The position numbers and the translations under genes are program-made. A stretch of 64,000 nt of DNA from Symbiodinium natans (lineage: Eukaryota > Sar > Dinophyceae > Suessiales > Symbiodiniaceae). The stretch spans positions 231,001-295,000 of the forward strand of contig CAJNDS010000002.1 of the NCBI GenBank assembly GCA_905221605.1, given 5' to 3'. The stretch's first letter is position 1. Each line of letters begins with the position of its first letter. Positions 1-12,700 of this stretch are shown here, in pieces. A model generated the notes under the pieces. The model searched no databases, was not told the DNA's origin, and was given only the letters and a program-made list of their open reading frames with translations.

Positions 1-94
1 TGACTTAGTAAGTCTACTTAATACTTCCAAGCCCGATTATAATCCCGAAAGCCCTTTCTGAAACGATCCGCTTCCTCGAAGATTCGCGAGAATC

Positions 95-138
95 CTTCGA
101 GGCAGCAGCACCCGGAACAGCTCCAGCATCCGCAGAGT
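95..138 (-). CDS. candidate exon, Ala/Ser-rich, possible 3' continuation
   Basis: Minus-strand island between decayed repeats. After a CCTAG acceptor, one frame reads SADAGAVPGAAASK and stays open past the drawn donor (then DSRESSRKR), which fits the Arg/Ser-rich end of the gene upstream. Another frame is open too and would match the phase left by the exon at 684-729, so the frame is undecided. Confidence 0.3.
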
Positions 139-683
139 CTAGGTGCCCCTGACGCATATAAACCCTACAAACCTTAAAAAACATTACATACCAAAAAAAG
201 CCGACAAACCCTATACACCCTGCACACCCTGTACACCGTATAAACCCTAAAAACCCTATAAGCCCTAAAAACCCTGAACCCTGTTAAAGTTGAAATCACT
301 GGATTCACCCCTGCCTGAGGTTTAGGGTTTATAGGGTTGTGGGGGGGGGGGGGGAATGGGGTTTATGGGTTCATCTAGGGTCCGAAGCCCCAAAAGCCCG
401 CCGACGCCAAGGGTTAGGGTCTAGGGTTCAGGATTTTGGGCTTGGGTTTAGGGTTTAGGGTACAGGGCCACCAGCCCTAACCCACTAAACAACTGAGTTC
501 TTGGTAAGGAACTGAGTAAATTTAGTTGGCATACTCGAGTCATATAGTAGACAACACTGTAGGGTTTAGGGCTTAAATGTGCCCGTACTACCGTAACTGA
601 ACTACAGTGCCACAAGAACCCACGGTTAACCCTAGACCCTAAACCCTAAACCCTAACCCCCCATTAAACTCCCCCCCTTGGGC

Positions 684-729
684 CTTCTTCTTGTTGCGAG
701 ACCGGCTGCGGTTCTTCTTTCGACGCGAC
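684..729 (-). CDS. tail exon: RS-type block
   Basis: Minus strand, acceptor GGTCAG|G, donor AAGAAG|GC. Reads SRRKKNRSRSRNKKK after one phase nucleotide. That nucleotide completes the Arg codon begun by the last two bases of the exon at 3780-3814, so the junction is in phase. Alternating Arg-Ser with Lys resembles RS domains of splicing factors; that role is inference from composition only. Confidence 0.5.
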
Positions 730-3700
730 CTGACCAGCAGCCCTAAACCCTAAAGCCTAAACCCTAAACCCTCCCCTGGACTTCTGAAGCCACAGGGCTT
801 AGGGTTAAGGGCTTGGTGGATCTGATGTCGTCTCTAGGTTTAGGGATTTAGGCATTGGCATTAGGAGTGTAGGGTTTTGTTGGGCGTTTAGGGTTGAGCC
901 CAAAAACTTGCTTCCGCAAAGACGCTCAAGCCAAATAGAAGGCCTGAAATTTGCTGGGAACACGTGCTGCAAAAATGGTCAGATGTTGGTTTTCTATCAA
1001 GAAGACTGAGAGAACACACAAATTGGCAAAAACCTTGAACTCAGCTGGCTCTTGCGAGTCAAAGTTCCCCTGACAGGAAATCCGCATTACAGGAAGATGA
1101 AGTTCAAAAAAATTCTGGCGAACTGCTGCTCGACTTGTAAGCTTCAATTGAATTGGAGCTACTGGTCAACTGCTGCGGGTGGAGCTTGCGAAGCATCATG
1201 GAATAGCAGCCATTTTGTGTGGGTGCGGTTCCGACTGCCAGCAACGCTTGCTGTCCACCAACAAGATGCAACACTTGACTTCGAAAACTTGGGTTCTTCA
1301 GGACAATCATGCACCTGTCTGCTTCTGACAACGCAGGTCGCTTGAACGATGCTGTCAGTCTTAAATATTCGAGCAATTCAACCTGCAACGCTTGGAACCT
1401 ATCCAAAGTTCGGTCCTTGCTGAGAGTCTGCACTGCATGACTTCTTTCCGAAGTCCTCGATCCGGCGGTGGTGGTGGCAGGAAGTGCTGCTGTGCGATGG
1501 TGCTCGACGGGGAGAACGCCGACCACATCGTCCTAGTGCGCGATGTGGCCCTTGACGGGATGACATCTGAGGTGGCGGAGGAGGATCGCCACACTCTTTG
1601 TCACACCTTGTTGGAACGGCAGAGGTGGGGACGTGCACTGGCATGTTTGACCAAGAGCCGTGTCATGCAAGTGAACGCAGTTTAAGATCCAAATGCCCCG
1701 GATTCAGAACGTGGAAGAAGACTGGCACTGTCGGGTGCAGCTCAGGCGCCAGGTAGTTGTGCAGCGAAACGTTTCCGGAGCTGGAGCTAAGTTGAAAAAA
1801 CAGGGCTGAACCAGTGTAGGGGTTTAGAGGTTTACGGCTTGGTTCAGTGTGTTTAGGTGCTTAGGGCATAAGTCTTACGGTAGTGACATGGTCCCTTAGT
1901 ATGTGGCCTTAAAAGGGTACCCCTTGTATACCCTAAATCACAACCCAAACAAAGAGGTAAGGGACCGTATTAAGGGCCAATGAATAAGGGATCTAGGGAA
2001 CCCCTATGCCTTCTCTTGCGCGCTGAGTCAGTCTTTCTTGGGGGAAACTCTGCATCCTAGGGTTCGGGTTTCTTTTTTTGGTTTAGGGTTTAGGGTTTGT
2101 AGGGTTTGCAGGGTTTAGGGTTCTGGGGTTTCAGGCTTCGGGTTTGGGCTCAGGGTTCACGGTTTAATGGGCATAGGCGGCATAGGGCGGTCTAGGGTTT
2201 AAAAGGATAACCATATTAAACCCTAAACCCTAAACTCCCTAAACCCTAAACCCTAGACCCTAAACCCTAAACCCTAAGCCCTAAACCCTAAACCCTGAAC
2301 CCTAAACCAAAACCTACTACCTAGTCAGCCCCTAAGGGTGCGGGCTCTTCTTCGGGTCTTTGGGCTTAATTAGGGGGGCGGGTAGCGATTAAGGTTTTAG
2401 GGTGTAGGGTTGAGGGTTTTAGGGCTCAGGCCCTACTGACTTGGGAGCTCACACATGGGTCGTTTTAGCTGGAGATAGTTGTAAATTGTTATGGCCGGGG
2501 TTTAGGATTTAGGGAAATTATGGCTGATATCCCGACATATAACTGCAAATGGACACGCAAGCAGAGGAAGCCTCGAAACCCAAAACCTGAAGCCCAAAGC
2601 CCAAAACCCCAACCCCAAGCCCTAAACCCCAAACCTTAAGCCCAAAACCTGAAACCCTAAGCCGGAGACCCGCAGCCCTAAAATCCCTAAAATCCCTGGA
2701 CCTCAGCCACTGGGTTCTGGGAGTCAGGGTTTCGGGTTTAGGGTTTAGGGTTTATGGCTAAGGGCTTAAGGTTAAAACTCTGAAGTCTGAGCCCCGACCC
2801 CTAAACTGTAATTTTTTGGCTCGGGTCCACCTAGTTTGCGGAAACGTTGCTTACATTCCTGGATCGCTGACTGACTGTAAGCCCTGTAAACCCCCCAAGA
2901 AGATCTTCGGGTCATTCGATTATCTTCGGGCAGTTGCATGGGCCCTTAGTCTGGCCCCATAATTTGGGAGCCCTTATCTAATTGCAGCCTGTATATAACC
3001 ATAGCCTGTATATGATTCTAGCCTGTATATATCCAATAAAACCAAGGCCAGCCTGAAAGGAAGGGGGCCTAAACCCTGAACTCTAAACCCGAAGGCCTAC
3101 ACCCCTAAAATTAAGCCCCTGAACCCTAAACCCTAAACCCACAAATTGGGCATGCCTGACACTGGACTGGGACTGTCCTTGCTCAACAACCGGAACTTGT
3201 TCTGGTAAGCTGGGAGCTTCGCCGCGCCGGACTCTGACCCTGTCGCTGACTCTGGCGCGTCCAAGGAGTCGAACGTCCCCAAGAAACACCCTCGGTGTAT
3301 ATACTCAAACGCCTTCGGATGACTCTCAAGCCCGTGTGCAAGTTCGGACTTCATGCCTTGCTGCGTGACTCTGTAGCACCTGGTTCTTTTCTTTGGCAAA
3401 AGAAGGAAACGTGCCCCATGAAGGAAAACCCCTTTAGGGTAGGTCGCGACAAACAATTTCTATAAAGGAAATACGGCCTTTCACTGATTCTTGGGGTGTA
3501 TGGGCTAAACAGCCAGACCTTGACCAGCGCGTACATTGAAAAGGGCATGCTCTCAACCCTGAACGCTAACTGAAACCTCTCATATCATCAGAACTTAAAC
3601 CTCCAAGCCTCTCAAGCTTAAACCCCTACGGCTCTACCTGAAGCTCCGAACCCCTAAGCTACCGATCCGAATCCTAAGCCCCTTTCAGCCCTAAACCCTA

Positions 3701-6700
3701 AACCCTAAACCCTAAACCCCAAACCCTAAACCCCAAACCCTAAACCCCGAACCAGACTCCCCGCCCCCGACAGAAGCACCTGCTGCTTCGCGACCGCTTC
3801 TTGCGATCCCGATCCTGCCACAAGGTGAAAGTGTAGGGTTTGGGTTTAGGGTACGGTTACTTAGTTACTATACTCCCCTTAGAACCTTAATGTTAATATC
3901 CTCTTGGGTTTTGTATACACAAAAATAAAAACCATGATTCCCAAGGGGGATATGGGTCAGGGTTTAGGGTTTGAGGTTAAGGGTTTGGGGGCGGGCGGGC
4001 GCGTGGGCGGGTGGGGGGAGGGGGGGGGGGTGGATTCGGCTTGGCGGGGAGAGATTGAATGTAGTATAGCACAAAGTGTCGACCCCTGCGTCCATGGAAT
4101 ACAACGCATCTCCAAAGATGATACGTGTGTCTCGTGCCGCAGTTGCGCACTTCTCAAGGGGCATCGGGCACATACACTCTACATCTCAAGTGGCACTATC
4201 GGAAGCTAAGTTTGGGTGCTGCATGGTGAAGGGTTCAATGATATGGGCCGGCGTTTTCAAGTAGACCAGCCGGCCCTGTACCTCTAAACGGAAAGCCCTC
4301 AACCCATTGATGTTGAACCCTAAATCCTAAACCCTAAACCCCATAGTGGACTTCCTTGTGGCCTTCCACGGTCCCCCTTGCAGTTTGAGCTCCCACTGGG
4401 GGATTTAAGAATGAAGGGCGCTGCAATTGTCTTATTTCTACTAAGGTTTAGGGTTTAGGGATTAGGGTTTAGGGATTGGGGTTTTAGGGTTTAGGGTCTA
4501 GGGTTTAGGGTTTACGGGGTTGGTAGGGCCCCTTGGGAACAACCCTGTTCGGAACACTCAAGGTATCTTAAAGGTTGGGTACTTGAGAGGGGGCGGGGGG
4601 GGGGGTGTCCAGGAGTCCAGGTGCGGCTAGCACCCTAAACTCTGAACCTTAAACCCTAAACCCTAAACCCTGTGGGCTGAGGGTTTAGGCTCCCCTAAAA
4701 TGGGCCCTTCATTGGTGATCCCCTCTATACCCCTTGTATACCCTCCTTAGAACTGCTCTTTGCTTCTCGCTTTTAGAAAGTTAGGTTCTTGCACTCATGA
4801 AATACCCAAGGCCCATACTTCAGAACCCTTCAAATTGGCAAGGGGCTTTCCTAAGGGACCATGCAACTTCCCTTCGTTGCAGGGTTTAGGGTTGAGGGGT
4901 CAGGGTGGTTGTCTGCCTTGTGCTTCTCTTTGTCTTTGTCCTTCTCCTTTTCTTTCTTGTCCTTGCGCAGCGCGGAACGCGATGAGGCGCTCAGAACAAG
5001 TTGCCGACATGTGCCTTACCCTACCCTAAATCCAAAACCCTAAACACTCATCCCTAAACCCTGTAACCCTAACATGAAATTCATGGGAACCACAAGATAC
5101 GTACCCCATACGGAACTCATCAAGCACAATAAGTTCAGGGGCTGGGACTTTAGAGTGTAGGGTTAGGGTTTTGGGGTTTTGGGTTTTGGGTTTTGGGTTT
5201 AGGGTTTAGGGTTTAGGGTTTAGCCCAAGAACAAAACTCACTCTTTGTTGCTTCCTTCACTGCCCTTCATTGCGGGCTCTTAAACTACGCTTTGCTTAAG
5301 AAGTAGAATAAGATCCCTGTAACCCTAAACCCTCAACCCCAAAACCCTAAAGCCTAAAGCCTTCAGGAAATTGACCCCTGAGCCTTGTAGATGTACTTGC
5401 GTGTGAGGCCGTCGGGCTACAGGTTCCCCATGCACTCTGACCCCTTAATGTTCAAAACCCGAAACCCGAAACCCTAAACCCTTAATCCTAAACCCTAAAC
5501 CCTAAATCCTAAACCCTAAGCCCTGACACCCAAACCCTAAACCCAATGTGAAGCTGCAGCCAATAAGAGAGGGTGGGCCCCGTGCCTCTGCGAGACAGAG
5601 GCCGTCGTTACGATGGCTGTGCTCAGCTTTCAAGGGTTAGAACAGGCAGGTGTTGACACCCTAAACCCTAAACCCTAAACCCTACACCCTAAACCCTAAA
5701 CCCTGAACCCTGAACCCTAAACCCAAAACCCTACACCCGCCTTGATCTTTTCCTTCTCGCTGTCTTTACCCCGAGACCTGTCTCGCGACTTGTCCTGCTT
5801 CAGGCTTTCAGGGGTTTAGGGTTCAGGGTTTAGGGTTTGGGGTTTAGGGTTAAACAGTTTAGGGTTTAGGGTTCAGGGTTTAGGGTTTGGGGTTTAGGGT
5901 TAAACAGTTTAGGGTTTAGGGTTCAGGGTTTAGGGTACGCTAAACCCTAAACCCTCAAGACCTAGGCTTAGGGGCCCTCAGCCCGAAACCTGCAACCCTT
6001 GTATTCCATCATTCTACCCTAAACCCTAAACCCTAAACCCTAAACCCTAAACCCTAAACTCTAAACCCTAAACCCTAAACCTAAACCCTAAACCCTAAAT
6101 CGAACAAAAAAGGCTTCTGTTCTAGGGCTTGGAGCCCAGTGCTTCGGGAAGTTTCCCAAGGGGGCCCATAAACCCTAAATCCTAAACCCTAAACCCTAAA
6201 CCCTAAACCGTATGAACTCTAGAACTCATGGGCCCCAGGCAAAATTGGGCCTGGGCTTTGGGATTTGCAACGGAAGCTCATGACCCTCCACTGCCTAACA
6301 GGGTTTAGGGTTTAGGGTTTAGGGGTTTAGGGGTTTAGGGGTTTAGGGGTTTAGGGGTTTAGGGGTTTAGGGTGCAGCTGTCAGCTGCTGCGAGCCGCTC
6401 AGCACTATGAACCCTTAAGCCCTCAACCCTGAACCCCAAAACCACTAAACCCCAAACCCTCTCTCCCCAAACACTAAACCCCTAAACCCTAAACCCTCTC
6501 CCCAAAAAACCCTAAACCCCTAAACCCCCCTAACCCAGGAATGGCTCCTTGTCTTTCTTCTTTTTCTTCTTCACTTCTGACGACGACCTGTGCCCACAGG
6601 CATAGGGTTTAGGGCTTAGGCTGTAGGACTTAGGGTCAGACCATGCTATCAGTCCACAACCCCAGACTCAAAACCGCCAACCTGCCGCATGGGCACACGC

Positions 6701-9700
6701 CCCAACAGTCCTTAAACACTGACGCCTTACACCCCTGAACGCTGAAAGCCTCGACCCGTAAACCCTCATAAACTTTAAACCCTCAAACCCTAAGCCACAA
6801 GCCCTTTACGCCTTCTCCCGGAGTTTAGGGTTTAGGGTTTAGGGTTTAGGGTTTAGGGTTTAGGGTTTAGGGTTTAGGGCTTAGGGCTTAGGGTTTAGGA
6901 TTCCGGGTTCTTGCCAACAAGACTTCGGGGCTCGCAGGGCCAAGGGGGGCTTGGACAGGGCTTAGGCCTAAACCTTAAACCCCAAACCGTGGTGCAAGGG
7001 TTTAGGGTTTAGGGTTTAGGGTTTAGGGTTTAGGGTTTAGGGTTTAGGGTTTAGGGATTGGGGTTATACCCTTTAAGGGATTCTGGGGTAGCCACATTCC
7101 CTCATTCCCAGTAAGTTTGTAAAACTTGGAAGGATTCGGTTCTTTTTGTAAGGCCCAATAGGGCTTAGGGATTAGGGTTAAGGATTTAGGGTCTAGGGAC
7201 TAGGGTGTAGGATTTAGGGTTTAGGGCTAGCCCCATTGGGTTTAGGGATTTGGGTCTAGGGTTTAGGGTTTAGGGCGGCAGGTCCCCTCCTCTTTCCTTG
7301 GCCACTAGCCTGGGAAGTCTGGCTTTAGGGTCCAAGACTGAAGGCCAGAAACCCAAAACCCTAAACCCTGGACTCTGAACTAGAAACCCTAAAGCCTAAA
7401 CCCTAAACTCTAAACCCTAAACTCTAAACGCTAAACCCGAAACTGTCTGGAAGACTGTGCGCAATTTTCGAAGCAGCACAAGCTTGTTGACTTGGAGGCT
7501 GCGGGCAGTGTAGGTTTGGGGCTCAGGATTTATTTAGTAGCCCCTAAACCCTACACCCTATAAACCCTAAACCCTAAACCCTAAACCCTAAACCCTAAAC
7601 CCTAAACCCTAAACCCTAAACCCTAAACCCTAAACCCTAAACCCTAAACCTAAACCCTAAACCCCAAAGTTTGGCCTAAAGCTGGGGGCCCCGGACCGCG
7701 ATCCGGAGGAAGCAGCTTTCTTCCGCTCCTGCGCTTTTAAGTGGACGGTTTAGGGTTTAGGGTTTAGGGTTTAGGGTTTAGGGTTTAGGGTTTAGGGTTT
7801 AGGGTTTAGGGTTTAGGGTTTAGGGTTTAGGGGTTGGGGTTTAGGGCTGCTTGAATTCATAGGCACCTATAAGTAGGGTCGAGGGTTTGGGGTTGGGGGT
7901 TTAGGGTGAAAGCTCCCCTTCAGCTGCCTTTCCAGTAACCATATTGTAATACGGGCACCCTAAAACCTGAACCCTAAACCCTAAACCCTAAACCCTAAGC
8001 CCTAAACCCTAAACCCTAAACCCTAAACCCTAAACCCTAAACCCTAAACCCTAAACCCTAAACCCTAAACCCTAAAACCCTGACCCGCCGAGTGCGGACG
8101 GAGGACGCCAAGCTCAGTGACTTCGCGCGCCGGGGAGTTCGAGGCCCTAAACACCCCAAACCCTGAAATCCGGTGTATAGGGTTTAGGTTTAGGGTTTAG
8201 GGTTTAGGGTTTAGGGTTTAGGGTTTAGGGTTTAGGGTTTGGGGTTGAGGGTTTAGGGTTTCCAGTTTAGGGCCTATAGAGCCTATTTACCCTTCAAGGC
8301 ACTGAACCCTAAACGCCCCTGCAGCTCCATCTACCCCAAGACCCTGAAAACCCAAACTCCTCTAACCCCCCCCCCCCCCCCCCCCCTCCCGGCGCCCCTA
8401 ACAAAACCCAAGCCCCAAAGCCCAATGAAACCTGAAACCTGAACCCTGAAACCCTGAACCCTGAAACCCTAAAATCTTACCCAGAAGCCTTTGAGTCTAC
8501 ATGCCTTAACCCCGAACCCGGAGGCATGAGTCCAAGTAGAAAGGGGATGAGCAGGAGTGTGCAGGTAAACAGGGAAGGCTCGGGCCTTATAAGGTAATAA
8601 TGTGGTACATGGAGCCTTGGCTGCATTCAGGAGGGTAGCAAAAAACTAAACTTTTAGCTACCTTATTCAGAAACCCAATAAACCCAAAAAGGATAAAGAT
8701 GTAAAGTTACAGTAAAGCACCACAAAGGAGCCTCAGGGTTAGGCGCATGTGCATGTTGCGACGCAACATGTTTAACCTCCAGAAGGCCCAGGGCTTCTCC
8801 TTGTCCTTCTTCTTCTTGTCCTTCTTCTCCTCCCAGCAGAGATCTCCTAAACCTAAAGCCAAACAGCAAGCCGTAATTCCTAAACCAAGTTTCCCGAAAC
8901 CCTAAACCCCAATCCCTAAACTGCTACAAGGCTGGGAGAGGCGAACTCCGAACCAGTCCCTTAGTCAGGAGGGAACTCCGGATTTCGGTAGTTTTGGGCA
9001 CCCCTAAGTGTAAGCCTAGCATTCAGGGCTAGCATTCAGGGCAGCGTTTAGGGTTTAGGGTTTAGGGCGGCTCAGGGGTTTAGGGATTAGGGTTTAGGGT
9101 CTTGGGTCCATGCGCCCATAGCATTCAGAGCAGCGTTGAGGGTTTGGGCTTATAGGGCTCGTATGGTACTTTCTTGGGCCCTGATGCTTTTCACTAGGAA
9201 CCCCCATGAACCCCCCTTGAAGGCCTAAGTACTAGATGGGCACCTGGGCCCTTCAGGGACATTAGATACTGACGGCAATCTTAACCAAATGCATATATAC
9301 GTATACCTATACACATGCGTGCTAGAAAACCTGAGAAGGATCCAAGTGAAAAGGCACTCACGCCAGATTATTACAAAACAACAGTACGCCGAGCCCCGTG
9401 AACGCTGTTGGGAGCCCCCGGGCTCTTCAAGGTGTTTGGGGGTTAGGGTTTGCGGATTTAGGGCTTGGGGGTTTAGGGTTTAGAGCTTCAAACCCTGTAG
9501 GGTTTAATGGGTTTGGAAGGTTTACAAGGTTTATAGGGTTTGCAGGATTTATAGGCTTCACACGGTTTACGGAATTCACACGGCCTTTTAGGATTTTGAA
9601 GGGTTGCGGCGTTTCCAGGGTTCAGAGGGTTTACAGTATTTACAGGGGTCATCCCTTCTGACGATTTGTAGGGTTTATCGAGTTCACCAGGGTGTTTGCG

Positions 9701-12700
9701 TGTTTTGGGGCTTGCAGGGCTGGCTTCCCGGGTTTCCATGGAGATGGACCATTAGGGTCAGCGGCGGACCTTCTCATCATCCTTCTTCTTGACCTCCTCT
9801 TCCTCCTCTACAGGGCACACGTACGGCTCTAAGGCTAAGGCCCTAAAAGTTTAGGTTTTAGGGTTTAGGGTTTAGGGTGAGGGTTTAGGGCTGAAGAAAA
9901 AAGCCCTAGACCCAACCCTAATCCTTGTCAGAGAAGGAGGCTGTCCTTGTAAAGGAAGCAAGGGAACGGTTGAGGGTTTAGGGTTTAGGGGATAGGGGTT
10001 TAGGGTTTAGGGCTTCAAACGGTTCCTAAACCCCAAATTTAACCCCAATCCCTAAGCCCCTAAACCCTCGTTTGTACATCCCCATATGGGGGTTTACGAT
10101 ATGAGGGGTACCTTTTTGGGGCCCTTGTCATAAGGGGATCCTACTCTACATTAGGGGTCCCTTCTTTTTTCGGTCAACCCCCCATATGACAGCCTCTGAG
10201 TCTTCCGACTTCTTCTTTTCCTTCTTCTTCTTTTTCGTGTCCTCTTCCTCCTCGGTTTAGGGTTTAGGGTTTTAGGGTTTTAGGGTTTAGGGTTTAGGGT
10301 TTAGGGTTTAGGGTTTAGGGTTTAGGGTTTAGGGTTCGGGTCGAAAAAATCAAGGCTTAGGGTTGAGCATCCTGTGTAAGCCCTACAGTTCTGGGTCTCC
10401 AGGGTTCAAGGTTAAGGGCTTACGCATGCAACCTTGCCTCGATCCGAACACGCACGTGCCCATTCAGGAACCCTAAACCCTAAACCCTAAACCCCAAACA
10501 ATAAAACCCTAAACCCCAAACCCCAAACCCACGAACCCCAAGCCAGGGACCACCCTAGCACCCCTGTTTGGGGAGTAAAATAAGGGCCTTCATAATTAGA
10601 ATAGGTTTTTTTCTTATTTACTTATTATATATATATATATATTTATTTATTATTATTATTTTTTTTTTTTTTTTTTTTGGGGGGGGGGGGGGGGTGGCTA
10701 TTCTAGTATAAAAATAAAAGTGGCCATGAGAGGCAATACTATTTTTAATTATTCCGACCCCTGTATTCGCCCTAAACCCGAAGCCCTGAACCCAAATCCT
10801 GAACCCTAAAACCTCAAACCTAAAACCCTGGACCCTCATGTTAGCAAGGCACCACCCCCCCCCCCCCCCCCCCCCCCCCACAGGCCTCCGAATCATCCGA
10901 CTTCTTCTTGTGGGACTTCTTTTTCTTCTTCTTGGGCTCCTCCTCCGAAAAGCGCTAAACCCCAAATAAACCCTGAGCCCTGAACCCTGAACCCTAAACC
11001 CTAAACCCTAAACCCTCCATCCTAAACCCTAAACCCTAAACCCTAAACCCTAAACCCTAAACCCTAAACCCGAAACCCTAAACCCTAAACCCTAAACCCT
11101 AACCAAAGGGCTTTAACGCTCAGGGATGCTCTTCTTCTGGCTCGCCCCCTTTGGCGTCTCCCCTGCAGCTGCTACCCGCAAGCCCGAAGGCAGGTTGCGA
11201 TACAGCTGTTGCAGCTTGAAGCGTTGGGCCCGATAATTCTCGGTAGCATGAAACACAGGCACTGCGTCGATGAGTGCAGCGCCTGCGGCCTGTCGTGACC
11301 CGCCACCAATTTTTTGTTGAGATCCTGGAGGATAGGGTTCCAAATCTTGCCACGCCTCGGAAGGTGCAGGAAGTGGAGGAGCCAGTAGGGCTCCGTCAAG
11401 GCCGGTGACTGCAATGACGGCCTTGGCTGCGCATTCCTCACGGCAGCTCCTCTGAAAACCCTTCTGGGGCATCCCATGGTCCTACCTTTTGAGCGCTTAG
11501 GGTTTAGGGTTTAGGGTTTGGGTTTAGGGTTTAGGGTTTAGGGTTTAGGGTTTAGGGCTAGTACACCCAGCGCCATGTTTGGGTTTAAGGGTTGGGGTTT
11601 GAAGAAGAGATACCAGGGGCCCACCCGCCCCTGGAGGCGGATGGTAGGTTTCTAACCCTAAACCCTAAACCCTAAACCCTAAACCCTAAACCCAAAAACC
11701 CTACGACAGAATACGCCCTCAGGGTTCCTATTTCGTAGCTCCAGGGCCCAAGTGTATACGCATAAATAATTTTAGGGTTTAGGGTTTAGGGTTTCGGGTT
11801 TAAAGTTTAGGGTTTTGGGGTTCTCAAGTGTGCCCCAGAAACATTCGGTCCTCAAATGGCCTGGCATCTCCCTAAACCCTAAACCCTAAACCCTAAACCC
11901 TAAACCCTAAACTTCGGGTTGACTTTCTAAACGACGGCTCACGACAACTCACCAGAAACCCTCGACCCTCAGACCCCTGAAGCCCTAACCCCAAAAACCC
12001 TGGAAGCCCTCAACCCCGAAGAACCTAAACCCTGGAAACCCTAAACCCGAAACCCAAACGCCACCGAAACCCTAAGAACCCTAAACCTTAAAAAAAAACA
12101 AAAACACACACACACACACACACACAAAAGAAAGAGAAAAGACAAACACAATAAACCCTCAAACCCTAACGTGAAACTTCTAAACTGGACGTGGTAGCCC
12201 ACCCTCTTGGGGGTTGGGGGAACCTTGAATCAAGGGCTATTTCGGGGCCACTTAGGTAAAGGTATGTGCAGGGGGTTGCTACTTCGGTAAAGGTGAATCA
12301 AGAGACTAAAGGAGGGACCCTTACAAGGGACCTAAGGGGTTCTTTCGGGGTTACTTAGGGGCTACTTAGGTACATATGGACTATGTAAGGTATATGCAGG
12401 GGCTATATAGGGGAATAAGTGAGATCAAAAGGGTCCCTTCGAGGGGCCCCTCCTTCTACCGAAAAAAAACAGAGCCACTTTTGGTACCACCCTAAACCCT
12501 AAACCCTAAACCCTAAACCCTAAACCCTAAACCCTAAACCCTAAACCCTAAACCCTAAACCCTAAACCAAAACCCTAAACCGGCTACCAACTGGATCTTG
12601 CGGGGCCTCAGAGTCGTCGTCGGAGTCCTTTTTCGCAGCCTTTTTCTTCTTCTTGTTGATGATTTGCTCCACCTGCGCTTGGGGGGAGGGGGGGTTTAGG